In this document: positions 7,575 through 15,736 of the stretch, piece after piece | Position numbering within the stretch: position 1 is the stretch's first letter | Layout: every line of letters starts with the position of its first letter | NCBI RefSeq assembly: GCF_021602155.1 | Contig: NZ_BQHY01000010.1 | Location: 62,001 to 126,000, forward strand | Source: Pseudomonas parakoreensis | Lineage (GTDB): Bacteria > Pseudomonadota > Gammaproteobacteria > Pseudomonadales > Pseudomonadaceae | DNA: 64,000 nt | Direction: 5' to 3' | Translations under genes and position numbers: made by a program | The notes under the pieces: generated by a model | What the model saw: only the letters and a program-made list of their open reading frames with translations | Database searches by the model: none | Told to the model about the DNA's origin: nothing

Positions 7575-9287
7575 ATGATCGAAGTCACTGAAGTCTCCAT
7601 TGCTCAATTACGCGCGGCGCTCGACGCCGGCCAGACCACCGCGGTTGAACTGGTGCAGGCCTATCTGGCCCGGATCGACGCCTACGACGGCCCGCACACC
7701 GCCACCGCACTGAATGCGGTGGTGGTGCGCAATCCTGAAGCGCTGGCCGAAGCCCAGGCGTCCGACGCGCGCCGGGCCAAGGGCGAAACCCTCGGCCCGC
7801 TCGACGGCATCCCTTACACCGCCAAGGACAGCTATCTGGTCAAGGGGCTGACCGCCGCCTCCGGCAGCCCGGCCTTCGCCGATCTGGTGGCGTATCGCGA
7901 CGCCTTCACCATCGAACGCCTGCGCGGCGCCGGGGCGATCTGTCTGGGCAAGACCAACATGCCGCCGATGGCCAATGGCGGCATGCAGCGTGGCGTCTAT
8001 GGCCGGGCCGAGAGCCCGTACAACGCCGCCTACCTGACCGCGCCGTTTGCCTCTGGCTCGTCCAACGGCGCCGGCACCGCCACCGCCGCGAGTTTCTCGG
8101 CCTTCGGCCTGGCGGAAGAAACCTGGTCGAGCGGTCGCGGCCCGGCGTCGAACAATGGTTTGTGCGCCTACACGCCGTCGCGCGGAGTGATTTCGGTACG
8201 CGGCAACTGGCCACTGACGCCGACCATGGACGTGGTGGTGCCATACGCACGGACCATGGCCGATCTGCTCGAAGTGCTCGACGTGGTCGTCGCGGAAGAC
8301 CCCGACACCCGTGGCGACCTGTGGCGCCTGCAGCCCTGGGTGCCGATCCCGAGCGTCGCCTCGGTGCGCCCGGCGTCCTACGCCGAACTGGCAGTGAAAC
8401 CCGCGGCACTGGCCGGCAAACGCCTCGGTGTGCCGAAGATGTACATCAATGCTGACCCTGAAGCCGGCACCAGCGAAGCGCCGGGCATCGGCGGCCCGAC
8501 CGGGCAACGCATCAACACCCGCCCTTCGGTGATCGACCTGTGGAAACAGGCCCGCGCGGCTCTGGAGGCGGCCGGTGCCGAAGTCATCGAAGTGGATTTC
8601 CCGCTGGTCTCCAACTGCGAAGGCGAGCGTCCGGGCGCGCCGACCGTGTTCAATCGCGGCATCGTTTCCAAGGAGTTCCTGCACCACGAACTGTGGGACC
8701 TGTCAGCTTGGGCCTTCGACGACTTCCTGCGCGCCAACGGCGATCCGAAGCTCAACCGTCTGGCCGATGTCGACGGGCCGAAGATCTTCCCGCACGACCC
8801 GGGCACCCTGCCCAACCGTGAGGGCGACCTGGCCGCCGGCATGGACGAATACGTGCGCATGGCCGAGCGCGGCATTACCCCGTGGGACCAGATCCCGACT
8901 CTGCCGGACGGCCTGCGCGGCCTGGAAAAGACCCGCAAGCTCGATCTGGAAGACTGGATGGACACGCTGAAACTCGACGCGGTGCTGTTCCCGACCAACG
9001 CCGACGTCGGCCCGGCAGATGCCGATATCAATCCGGAATCGGCGGACATAGCCTGGAGCAATGGCGTCTGGGTCGCCAACGGCAACCTGGCGATCCGTCA
9101 CCTCGGCGTACCAACCGTCACTGTTCCAATGGGGATCATGGCCGACATCGGTATGCCGGTCGGCCTGACCTTCGCCGGTCGCGCCTACGATGACTCGAAT
9201 CTGCTGCGCCTGGCCTCGGCGTTCGAGGCGACGGGTTCGAAGCGTCAGGTGCCGCCGCGTACTCCAGCGCTGACTGCCGGCAAGTAA
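7575..9287 (+). CDS. amidase (amidase-signature family)
   Basis: The start is set at ATG 7575 (MIEVTEVSIAQLRAAL), where family similarity begins; an ATG at 7536 would add 13 residues, and both have weak ribosome sites. The product has 570 residues. The Ser-cisSer-Lys triad is readable: Lys84 (YTAKDSY), the cis-Ser at 162/163 (GSSNGAGTATAAS) and the nucleophile Ser186 (ETWSSGRGPAS). The signature is an unusual variant, GSSNGAG and WSSGRGPA instead of GGSSGG and GGSIRxPA. It hydrolyses a carboxylic amide to acid and ammonia, presumably in the cytoplasm since no signal is seen. The substrate is unknown. It follows the AraC gene but is separated by a palindrome and its own leader. Confidence 0.88.
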   Translation: MIEVTEVSIAQLRAALDAGQTTAVELVQAYLARIDAYDGPHTATALNAVVVRNPEALAEAQASDARRAKGETLGPLDGIPYTAKDSYLVKGLTAASGSPAFADLVAYRDAFTIERLRGAGAICLGKTNMPPMANGGMQRGVYGRAESPYNAAYLTAPFASGSSNGAGTATAASFSAFGLAEETWSSGRGPASNNGLCAYTPSRGVISVRGNWPLTPTMDVVVPYARTMADLLEVLDVVVAEDPDTRGDLWRLQPWVPIPSVASVRPASYAELAVKPAALAGKRLGVPKMYINADPEAGTSEAPGIGGPTGQRINTRPSVIDLWKQARAALEAAGAEVIEVDFPLVSNCEGERPGAPTVFNRGIVSKEFLHHELWDLSAWAFDDFLRANGDPKLNRLADVDGPKIFPHDPGTLPNREGDLAAGMDEYVRMAERGITPWDQIPTLPDGLRGLEKTRKLDLEDWMDTLKLDAVLFPTNADVGPADADINPESADIAWSNGVWVANGNLAIRHLGVPTVTVPMGIMADIGMPVGLTFAGRAYDDSNLLRLASAFEATGSKRQVPPRTPALTAGK

Positions 9288-9292
9288 TCAGA

Positions 9293-9333
9293 ACGACGGG
9301 GTTGAGACCGCAAAAGGTTTCAATTCCCGTCGT
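9293..9333 (+). terminator. terminator-like hairpin after the amidase
   Basis: ACGACGGG at 9293 pairs with CCCGTCGT ending at 9333, and the inner GTTGAGACC pairs with GGTTTCAA through G-U steps. It lies 5 bases after the stop. There is no T-run. Confidence 0.5.
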
Positions 9334-9471
9334 CACTATTCCCCCTCCCTGATCGCGACACTTCGCTTTTCCCGAACTATTGCTCAGAAATAAGCGATTT
9401 TTCTTGCAACCAAACTCGCCGCTAGCATGGCCCTGCCTGACCCTAATTCAATAAAAGCCAGGGAGCCCGCC

Positions 9472-10449
9472 ATGCCAATTGACAATATCAACATCGGCGA
9501 ACCGTGGATGTGGAGCGCGTTTGTCGTCTTCGTCCTCGCCATGCTTGCACTGGACCTGTTCGTTTTTGGCGGACGCAAGGCACACCGCGTTTCAGTGCGG
9601 GAAGCGTCCTGTTGGGTGATCGCCTGGTGTGCGCTGGCGATGGCTTTCGCCGGATTGCTCTGGTGGTATCTGCACGGCGAGTTCGACGCCGACATTGCCC
9701 AGCGCAAGACCCTGGAATTCCTCACCGGTTATCTGATCGAGCAGTCGCTGTCGATCGACAACATGTTCGTTTTCGTGATGATCTTCAGCTACTTCGCCGT
9801 GCCACCGGAACTGCAACGCCGGGTGCTGCTGTATGGCGTGCTCGGGGCGATCGTGATGCGCGCGGCAATGATCTTCGCCGGGGTGTGGCTGGTGTCGCAG
9901 TTCGAGTGGCTGTTGTATGCCTTCGGGGTGTTCTTGATCATCACCGGGATCAAGATGCTGATGTTTGCCGAGCAACAACCTGATCTCGACAAAAACCCGC
10001 TATTGCGCTGGGTGCGCGGGCACATGCGAATCACCCAGGGCTTTCATGGCGAGCGCTTTTTCGTGCTGCAGAACGGCGTGCGCTGGGCCACGCCGATGTT
10101 TCTGGTACTGGTGCTGATCGAGGCCAGCGACCTGATGTTTGCGGTCGATAGCATCCCGGCGATCTTCGCGGTCACCACCGACCCGTTTATTGTGTTCACC
10201 TCGAACATCTTCGCGATCATGGGCCTGCGGGCGTTGTACTTCCTGCTGGCAGACATGGCCGACCGCTTTCATTTGCTCAAATACGGACTGGCGATCGTGC
10301 TGGTGTTCATCGGCGGCAAGATGACGCTGATGCCGTGGTTTCACATGCCGGTGGAATGGTCGCTGGCGGTGGTCGGTGGGGTGATTCTGGGGTCCGTGGT
10401 GTTGAGCCTGATCGTCACTCGCAAGGAAGACCAAACTCAATCCCTGTAG
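9472..10449 (+). CDS. TerC-family integral membrane protein
   Basis: The start is ATG 9472 (MPIDNINIGEPW), preceded by GGGAG. The product has 325 residues with about nine membrane helices. The TerC landmarks are clear: LEFLTGYLIEQSLSIDNMFV with its buried acidic residues, FLVLVLIEASDLMFAVDSIP and FTSNIFAIMGLRALYF. Alx/TerC proteins are linked to manganese export and to tellurite and alkaline stress; the acidic residues are the proposed metal site. I could not see a convincing riboswitch upstream. The last codons, CTG TAG, lie inside a palindromic repeat starting at 10442, so that repeat sets the C-terminus. Confidence 0.9.
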   Translation: MPIDNINIGEPWMWSAFVVFVLAMLALDLFVFGGRKAHRVSVREASCWVIAWCALAMAFAGLLWWYLHGEFDADIAQRKTLEFLTGYLIEQSLSIDNMFVFVMIFSYFAVPPELQRRVLLYGVLGAIVMRAAMIFAGVWLVSQFEWLLYAFGVFLIITGIKMLMFAEQQPDLDKNPLLRWVRGHMRITQGFHGERFFVLQNGVRWATPMFLVLVLIEASDLMFAVDSIPAIFAVTTDPFIVFTSNIFAIMGLRALYFLLADMADRFHLLKYGLAIVLVFIGGKMTLMPWFHMPVEWSLAVVGGVILGSVVLSLIVTRKEDQTQSL

Positions 10450-10519
10450 GCGCTGTCGCAGGCTGCGATCTTTTGATTTTGCTTTAAAAAGATCGCAGCC
10501 TGCGGCAGCGCCTACAGGG
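10442..10519. repeat. REPIN-like inverted pair overlapping the terC stop
   Basis: Arms begin CCCTGTAGGCGCTGTCGCAG and end CTGCGGCAGCGCCTACAGGG, a variant of the repeat at 5475 (GGCGCTG replaces GGAGCTG in both arms, a compensated change). The TAG of CCCTGTAG is the stop codon of the terC-like gene. Confidence 0.9.
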
Positions 10520-10525
10520 GTGTGG

Positions 10526-11626
10526 TTACTTGTCGGACTTGATGCTGGTCCACACCCGGGTGCGTACGCGTTCGAGTTTTTGCGGCAGGGGCTGGACGAC
10601 GTAGAGGGTTTTCAGGGCTTCAGGCGTTGGCGTCAGGTTCGGGTTGGCGGTGATGTCTTTGTTCACCAGCGACATCGAGTCTTTGTTCACGTTCGGGTAG
10701 CCGAGGAAGTCGCTGATTGGCGCAATGACTTTTGGATCGAGCAAGGTGTTGAGGAATTCATGCGCCTCTTCGACATTCTTCGCGCTCTTCGGAATGGCGA
10801 AGGTATCGAACCAGATCGGCGCACCTTCCTTCGGCAAACGCCAGTCGACCACCACACCATTGCCCGCCTCTTTCGCACGGTTGCCAAACTGATAGAAGCT
10901 GCCGGAGTAACCGATGGCCACGCAGATGTCGCCATTGGCGATGTCGGTCATGTACTTGGCCGAGTTGAAGTAGGTCACGTACGGACGAATCTTCAGCATC
11001 AGGTCCTTGGCCTTCTCATAGTCGGCCGGGTTCTGGCTGTTCGGGTCGAGGCCGAGGTAATGCAGGGCCAGCGGTAGAATTTCCGACGGCGAATCGAGCA
11101 TCGCCACGCCGCAGGATTTGAGCTTCTCCATGTTCTCGGGCTTGAACACCAGATCCCAGCTGTCGACCGGCGCGTTGTCGCCAAGTGCGGCCTTGACCTT
11201 GGCCGGGTTGAAACCGATCAGCACCGTGCCATACATGTAGGGCACGCCGTACTGGTTGCCGGGGTCGTTGGCGTCTAGCAGTTTGAGCAGCGCCGGATCC
11301 TGATGGCTCCAGTTCGGCAGTTTCGACTTGTCGAGTTTCTGGAACACGCCAGCCTTGATCTGGGTGTCGATGAACTGGTTCGACGGCACCACCAGGTCGT
11401 AACCGGAGTTGCCGGTGAGCAACTTGGCCTCCAGTGATTCGTTGGTGTCGAAGGTGTCCCAGGTCACTTTGATACCGGTCTTCGCGGCGAAATCCTTGGG
11501 CACCGACGGCAGAATGTAATCCGCCCAGTTGTAAACCCGCAGCTCGCGCTGTTCGGCGTGTACCGCGCTGGCCAGCAGCGTCAGCCCACAGACGGTGGCA
11601 CCCAGAATGCGTTTCATCGTGACCAT
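10526..11626 (-). CDS. periplasmic polyamine-binding protein (PotF/SpuD type)
   Basis: The start is ATG 11626 (MVTMKRILGATVCG), with GGGGAAA about 6 bases upstream; the open frame extends much further but is not coding-like. The product has 366 residues. A signal peptide ends ASAVHA-EQ. The mature start, LRVYNWADYILPSVPKDFAA, then TWDTFDTNESLEAKLLTG and YDLVVPSNQF, matches the PotD/PotF spermidine/putrescine-binding family. These are the solute receptors of polyamine ABC importers. No permease or ATPase gene is adjacent, so it is either an orphan receptor or works with an importer encoded elsewhere. A palindromic repeat lies 6 bases after the stop. Confidence 0.9.
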   Translation of the reverse strand: MVTMKRILGATVCGLTLLASAVHAEQRELRVYNWADYILPSVPKDFAAKTGIKVTWDTFDTNESLEAKLLTGNSGYDLVVPSNQFIDTQIKAGVFQKLDKSKLPNWSHQDPALLKLLDANDPGNQYGVPYMYGTVLIGFNPAKVKAALGDNAPVDSWDLVFKPENMEKLKSCGVAMLDSPSEILPLALHYLGLDPNSQNPADYEKAKDLMLKIRPYVTYFNSAKYMTDIANGDICVAIGYSGSFYQFGNRAKEAGNGVVVDWRLPKEGAPIWFDTFAIPKSAKNVEEAHEFLNTLLDPKVIAPISDFLGYPNVNKDSMSLVNKDITANPNLTPTPEALKTLYVVQPLPQKLERVRTRVWTSIKSDK

Positions 11627-11848
11627 GGTTGTTTCCCCGGAATGCGACGTGAGATCGATGGTTTTTATGTTCTGTACACGGCAGCGGCTGTAAAAGTAGC
11701 CAAGGGCAAGCAAAGTCCAGCGTTTTATTGTGGCTTTGATTCTTGCCGACCGCGGAGCCGCGGCACAGTGGGTGATGGGCCAAAAGGGGATCGAAATGGC
11801 CAATTTGAATGACCGCACGAATGCTCAAGGTCTAAGGAGACATCATTT

Positions 11849-11968
11849 GTGGTGAGGGGATTTATCCCCGATGGGACGCGAAGCGGCCCCCTTTATATCT
11901 CAAAGGGGGCCGCACTCGCTGATTTCACGACTGCTTCGCAGCCGATCGGGGATAAATCCCCTCGCCAC
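11849..11968. repeat. large inverted repeat pair, GGCGAGGGGATTTATCCCCGAT type
   Basis: The left part GTGGTGAGGGGATTTATCCCCGAT... and right part ATCGGGGATAAATCCCCTCGCCAC are complementary, with an inner GGCCCCC / GGGGGCC pair. This is a different repeat family from those at 5475 and 14167. Its right arm is translated as the C-terminus of the NCS1 permease (stop at 11925). Confidence 0.85.
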
Positions 11969-13352
11969 GTTGCTTCTGCGTCTGCCCCCGTGTGGCGAGG
12001 CAGTAATACAGCGGCACCGTCACCACCAGACCAAACAGCCACGACAGGTCTGCACCGTCGACCAGATTGGCGTACGGCCCGACGTACAGCGACGTATTGG
12101 CGAACGGCAGTTGCACAATGATCCCGATGAAGTAGGCAATGATCGCGTGCAGATTGAAGCGCCCGTAAATGCCGCCGTCCGCGCGGAAAATCGAGCTGAT
12201 GTCATAGTTGCCGCGCTTGATCAGGTAGAAGTCGATCAGGTTGATCGACGCCCACGGCACCAGCACCAACAGCAACGCCAGAATCAGCCCGATGAACTGC
12301 GAAATGAAATCCGCCGAGGCACCCAGCGCTACCACGCAGCAAGCCGCCAGCACCACGCTCGACAACACCACGCGCACCTTGATGCTCGGCGTCCATTGAC
12401 TGGCGAACGTCTGGATCGAGGTGATGATCGACAGCACCGCGCCGTACAGATTCAGCGCGTTGTGGCTGATGATGTTGAGCAGGAACAACACCATCAGAAT
12501 CGGCCCCAGCCAACCGGTGGACTGCTTGACCGCTGCCATCGCCTCGGTGCCTTCCGGCGTCGCCAGAACCGCCACCGCGCCAAAGCTGAACGACAGAATC
12601 GTCCCCAGCGTCGCGCCCAGATAAGTGGCCCAGAACGGTTTGGCGATGCCGATATCCGCCGGCAGGTAACGCGAATAGTCAGACACGTACGGCGAGAAGC
12701 TGATCTGCCAGATGATTCCCAACGATACCGTTGCCAGCCAGCCCGACAGGTTGAAGCTGCCGCGCGTCAGGAAGTCCGCCGGCAAGTCGTGGGCGAAGAT
12801 GTAGAGGAAGCCGGCGAGCAGCGCGCTGCCCATCACCCAGGTGCCGATGCGGTTCAGCGTGTGGATGAAGTTGTAACCGATCACGCCAATCGCCGTGGCC
12901 ACCAGTGCACCGATCAGAATGCTCAACGGCGCCGGTACCGACGGCGCAATGCCGACAATCGATTTACCGGCCAGCACGATGTTGGAAATGAAGAAGCCGA
13001 TGTAGATCAGCGCTGCAAAAAACACGATCAACAATGCGCCGTAACGCCCGAACTGACCGCGACTCTGGACCATTTGCGGAATGCCCATGCGCGGCCCCTG
13101 CGCCGAGGCCAGGGCGATCACCACGCCGCCGATCAGGTGCCCGAGCGCAATCGCCATTAGCCCCCAGAGCAAATCGAGATGGAACACCTGAACCACCATG
13201 GCGCCGGTGACGATGGGCAGTGGCGCAATGTTGGTGCTGAACCATAAGGTGAAAAGGTCGCGGGCCTTCCCGTGGCGTTCCGCGAGTGGGACATAGTCGA
13301 CCGTGTGATTCTCGATCAACGGATCTTGCCGGGACATCTGGGACATATGCAT
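11925..13352 (-). CDS. NCS1-family nucleobase/cytosine permease
   Basis: A 475-residue permease with about twelve membrane helices. NCS1 features include RDLFTLWFSTNIAPLPIVTG, a GPRMGIPQMVQSRGQFGRYG block, SFSPYVSDYSRYLP and a late SINLIDFYLIKRG. The family imports nucleobases and related rings (cytosine, hydantoin, allantoin, thiamine) with sodium or protons. In-frame ATGs at 13352, 13346 and 13337 are all possible starts. It is divergent from a flavin reductase and luciferase-like monooxygenase set; it probably imports their substrate (inference). The last 13 codons (GEGIYPRSAAKQS) and the stop come from a palindromic intergenic repeat, so the native tail has been replaced or extended. Confidence 0.9.
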   Translation of the reverse strand: MHMSQMSRQDPLIENHTVDYVPLAERHGKARDLFTLWFSTNIAPLPIVTGAMVVQVFHLDLLWGLMAIALGHLIGGVVIALASAQGPRMGIPQMVQSRGQFGRYGALLIVFFAALIYIGFFISNIVLAGKSIVGIAPSVPAPLSILIGALVATAIGVIGYNFIHTLNRIGTWVMGSALLAGFLYIFAHDLPADFLTRGSFNLSGWLATVSLGIIWQISFSPYVSDYSRYLPADIGIAKPFWATYLGATLGTILSFSFGAVAVLATPEGTEAMAAVKQSTGWLGPILMVLFLLNIISHNALNLYGAVLSIITSIQTFASQWTPSIKVRVVLSSVVLAACCVVALGASADFISQFIGLILALLLVLVPWASINLIDFYLIKRGNYDISSIFRADGGIYGRFNLHAIIAYFIGIIVQLPFANTSLYVGPYANLVDGADLSWLFGLVVTVPLYYCLATRGQTQKQRGEGIYPRSAAKQS

Positions 13353-13435
13353 GAACTCGAGTTTGTCTGTTCTTATCTTTGTATGAAGCCAAACCGGGGG
13401 GACTCTGGGTCGCCCCTCAGATGCAGACCATATTA

Positions 13436-13445
13436 TGGTATTCCA
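13436..13445. promoter_or_regulatory. candidate operator, permease side
   Basis: TGGTATTCCA, a one-mismatch copy of the palindrome at 13609, lies 84 bases upstream of the NCS1 start. The form resembles GntR-type operators; no GntR gene is in the window. Confidence 0.35.
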
Positions 13446-13608
13446 AACATTTCACAAGACTGATCCGTAGTTTACGGCGCTAGCTGATCCGCCATCCTCA
13501 CTGATACTGCGGCCTGCAGGCCAGCCAGAAGCCCAATAAATGCTGAGTTTCCGACGAAAGCACCACGTTTATCGGTTCAGCCGAAAAGCCCTTGCAAAGA
13601 AAAAATAC

Positions 13609-13618
13609 TGGTATACCA
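13609..13618. promoter_or_regulatory. candidate operator, flavin-reductase side
   Basis: A perfect palindrome, TGGTATACCA, 52 bases before the flavin-reductase start. Together with the site at 13436 it brackets the 317-base divergent promoter region, as expected for shared control of both transcripts. Confidence 0.4.
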
Positions 13619-13669
13619 TCAGACCAACAAATACATAAAAATCGCGTCACAACACCCGAGGACCGTCCA

Positions 13670-14155
13670 ATGATCGATGCTGCCATCTACAAACAAGTCA
13701 TGGGCTCGTTTCCGTCCGGCGTCACTGTCATCACCACGCTGGACGATGACGGCCAGATCGTCGGCCTCACCGCCAGCGCCTTCAGCTCACTGTCGATGGA
13801 CCCGGCCCTGGTGCTGTTCTGCCCCAACTACAGCTCCGACTCCTATCCTGTGCTGATCAAGAACAAGCGCTTTGCGATCCACGTCCTGTCCGGCGGCCAA
13901 CAGAGCGAAGCCTACGCCTTCGCCCGTAAAGGCAAGGACAAGGCGCAGGGCATCGAGTGGACGTTGAGCGAGTTGGGCAACCCGATCCTGGCCAACGCGA
14001 CGGCTATCATCGAGTGTGAGTTGTGGCGCGAATACGAAGGCGGCGACCACGCGATCATGGTCGGCGCGGTGAAGAATCTGATCGTCCCGGAGCAGCACAC
14101 CGGGCCGCTGGTGTATTGCCACGGCAAGATGGGCGCCCTGCCCGTTCTGGCCTGA
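13670..14155 (+). CDS. flavin reductase (HpaC/RutF-like)
   Basis: The start is ATG 13670 (MIDAAIYKQVMGSFPSGVTV), with GAGGA 8 bases upstream. The product has 161 residues, typical for the family. The flavin-reductase fold signature is present: SFPSGVTVITT, GLTASAFSSLSMDPALVLFC and the late DHAIMVGAV. Such proteins use NAD(P)H to make free FMNH2 for a partner monooxygenase. The partner is the luciferase-like enzyme at 14292, the next gene on the strand, although a palindromic repeat pair separates them. The arrangement resembles the pyrimidine Rut pathway (RutF with RutA and permease RutG), but the other rut genes are absent. Confidence 0.88.
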   Translation: MIDAAIYKQVMGSFPSGVTVITTLDDDGQIVGLTASAFSSLSMDPALVLFCPNYSSDSYPVLIKNKRFAIHVLSGGQQSEAYAFARKGKDKAQGIEWTLSELGNPILANATAIIECELWREYEGGDHAIMVGAVKNLIVPEQHTGPLVYCHGKMGALPVLA

Positions 14156-14166
14156 TCGAAGAACAA

Positions 14167-14257
14167 CTGTGGGAGCGAGCTTGCTCGCGAAAGCGTCTTG
14201 CCAGTCGCCATAGATGCTGGTTTACACCGCCTTTCGCGAGCAAGCTCGCTCCCACAG
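14167..14257. repeat. REPIN-like inverted pair, TGTGGGAGCGAGCTTGCTCGCGA type
   Basis: Left arm CTGTGGGAGCGAGCTTGCTC and right arm GAGCAAGCTCGCTCCCACAG are complementary, each with an internal GCGAGC-TT-GCTCGC-like palindrome. It lies inside the probable operon between the flavin reductase and monooxygenase genes. Confidence 0.9.
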
Positions 14258-14291
14258 GTAGCCTTAACAATAAAAGATCCGAGGAAGCGTC

Positions 14292-15335
14292 ATGAAATTT
14301 TCCCTGTTCATCCACATGGAACGCTGGGACGAAAGCGTCAGCCACCGCCAACTCTTCGAAGACCTGACCGAACTGACCCTGATGGCCGAGGCCGGCGGTT
14401 TCAGCACCGTGTGGATCGGCGAACACCACGCGATGGAATACACCATCTCGCCCAGTCCGATGCCGCTGCTGGCCTACCTCGCCGCCAAAACCACCACCAT
14501 TCACCTCGGCGCCGGCACCATCATCGCGCCGTTCTGGCACCCGCTGCGGGTGGCCGGTGAATGCGCCTTGCTCGACGTCATCAGCAACGGACGTATGGAA
14601 GTCGGCCTGGCGCGCGGCGCCTATCAGGTCGAATTCGATCGCATGGCCGGCGGCATGCCCGCCTCCAGCGGCGGCCAGGCCCTGCGTGAAATGGTCCCGG
14701 TGGTCCGCGCCCTGTGGCAAGGCGACTACGCCCACGACGGCGACATCTGGAAATTCCCGACCTCGACCAGCGTGCCGAAGCCGATCCAGAAGCCGAACCC
14801 ACCGATGTGGATCGCCGCCCGCGACCCCGACTCGCACAACTTCGCCGTGGCTAACGGCTGCAACGTGATGGTCACGCCGTTGATGAAAGGTGACGAAGAA
14901 GTCGTCGACCTGAAGAACAAATTCCAGACCGCGCTGGACAACAACCCCGACGTGCCGCGTCCGCAATTGATGGTGCTGCGTCACACCCACGTGCACTCGG
15001 CTGACGACCCAGAAGGCTGGAAAGTCGGCGCCAAGGCGATCTCACGTTTTTACCGCACGTTTGATGCGTGGTTCGGCAACAAGGAAACACCGGTCAACGG
15101 CTTCCTCGCCCCGAGCCCGGAAGAGAAGTTTGCCGGGCGGCCGGAGTTTGAACTGGAGAGCCTGCACAAGACGGCGATGATTGGTACGCCGGAAGAGATC
15201 ATTCCGCGGATCAAGTATTACCAGGAACTGGGGGTGGATGAGTTCAGTTTCTGGTGTGATAACAGTCTGCCGCATGCGGAGAAGAAGAAGTCGTTGGAGT
15301 TGTTTATCAGGGATGTGGTGCCGGCGTTTCGCTGA
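14292..15335 (+). CDS. luciferase-like FMN-dependent monooxygenase
   Basis: A 347-residue protein of the bacterial-luciferase-like (LLM) flavin monooxygenase family, starting MKFSLFIHMERWDES after a GAGGAA ribosome site. Visible family marks are AEAGGFSTVWIGEHHAME near the N-terminus, GAGTIIAPFWHPLRVAGECA, NGRMEVGLARGAYQVEFDRM and the late GTPEEIIPRIKYYQELGVDE. These TIM-barrel enzymes insert one oxygen atom into a substrate using FMNH2 supplied by a reductase, here very likely the product of the preceding gene. The divergent NCS1 permease suggests a nitrogen heterocycle as substrate; that is inference. It ends just before a strong terminator. Confidence 0.9.
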   Translation: MKFSLFIHMERWDESVSHRQLFEDLTELTLMAEAGGFSTVWIGEHHAMEYTISPSPMPLLAYLAAKTTTIHLGAGTIIAPFWHPLRVAGECALLDVISNGRMEVGLARGAYQVEFDRMAGGMPASSGGQALREMVPVVRALWQGDYAHDGDIWKFPTSTSVPKPIQKPNPPMWIAARDPDSHNFAVANGCNVMVTPLMKGDEEVVDLKNKFQTALDNNPDVPRPQLMVLRHTHVHSADDPEGWKVGAKAISRFYRTFDAWFGNKETPVNGFLAPSPEEKFAGRPEFELESLHKTAMIGTPEEIIPRIKYYQELGVDEFSFWCDNSLPHAEKKKSLELFIRDVVPAFR

Positions 15336-15345
15336 GCTGACTTGT

Positions 15346-15374
15346 AAAAAACCGGGCATTAGCCCGGTTTTTTT
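15346..15374 (+). terminator. Rho-independent terminator after the monooxygenase gene
   Basis: AAAAAACCGGGC-ATTA-GCCCGGTTTTTTT: a strong stem with a T-run downstream of the stop at 15335. The A-rich left side allows bidirectional use, so it may also end the minus-strand CDI transcripts. Confidence 0.9.
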
Positions 15375-15427
15375 ATAGGTGTCTCCGAAACAGTTCGAAT
15401 ATCAAAGGAAATTTTGCAATCAACAAT

Positions 15428-15736
15428 TCAGTATTGATAATCCGCAAAGAAAAATATCGCATATAAAAAGAACGCAAAACTTGCCAATACCGCTCGCCCG
15501 GCGGGCTCAGCACCCCTGCCCAATCCACCGGGTGCAATGGCAACCGTTGCCCCTCTTAAATAGTTATAAACACCTTGAGCAAACCATAACTGAACAGCAA
15601 GTATCGTAAAAAAACGCCCCCAACTGCCATTGAACTGAAAGTATCCATTGAGTAGTGCTGCGAGCAATAGACCCACCCCCACCCCATCACGGTATTTGAA
15701 TAGCCAGTTGATTATTGATTTACTTGTAATAGGCAT
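15428..15736 (-). CDS. small membrane protein, candidate orphan immunity protein
   Basis: The start is ATG 15736 (MPITSKSIINWLFKYRDG), giving 102 residues; a longer frame from 15778 is less likely. Two or three membrane helices are visible (VGVGLLLAALLNGYF, FFTILAVQLWFAQGV, VLASFAFFLYAIFFFADY). I do not recognise the family. Its start overlaps the last 17 bases of a short open frame (stop at 15720). That is the arrangement of a CDI toxin tip followed by its immunity gene, and it lies just downstream of the CdiA-like locus in AT-richer DNA. An orphan immunity protein, possibly against a membrane-acting toxin, is therefore a reasonable inference. Confidence 0.5.
   Translation of the reverse strand: MPITSKSIINWLFKYRDGVGVGLLLAALLNGYFQFNGSWGRFFTILAVQLWFAQGVYNYLRGATVAIAPGGLGRGAEPAGRAVLASFAFFLYAIFFFADYQY

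Noticed and set aside
9338-9471. Manganese riboswitch (yybP-ykoY type) before the TerC gene
   Set aside because: The leader lacks the paired conserved loops I would expect; only about 130 bases with no long stem.
11871-13160. A 429-codon plus-strand frame opposite the NCS1 permease
   Set aside because: Composition (Arg/His/Gln-rich) is typical of an antisense frame in high-G+C DNA, and the permease is unambiguous.
13670-15335. True uracil rut operon
   Set aside because: RutB-E type hydrolases are absent and the monooxygenase start does not read like RutA; only the functional classes match.
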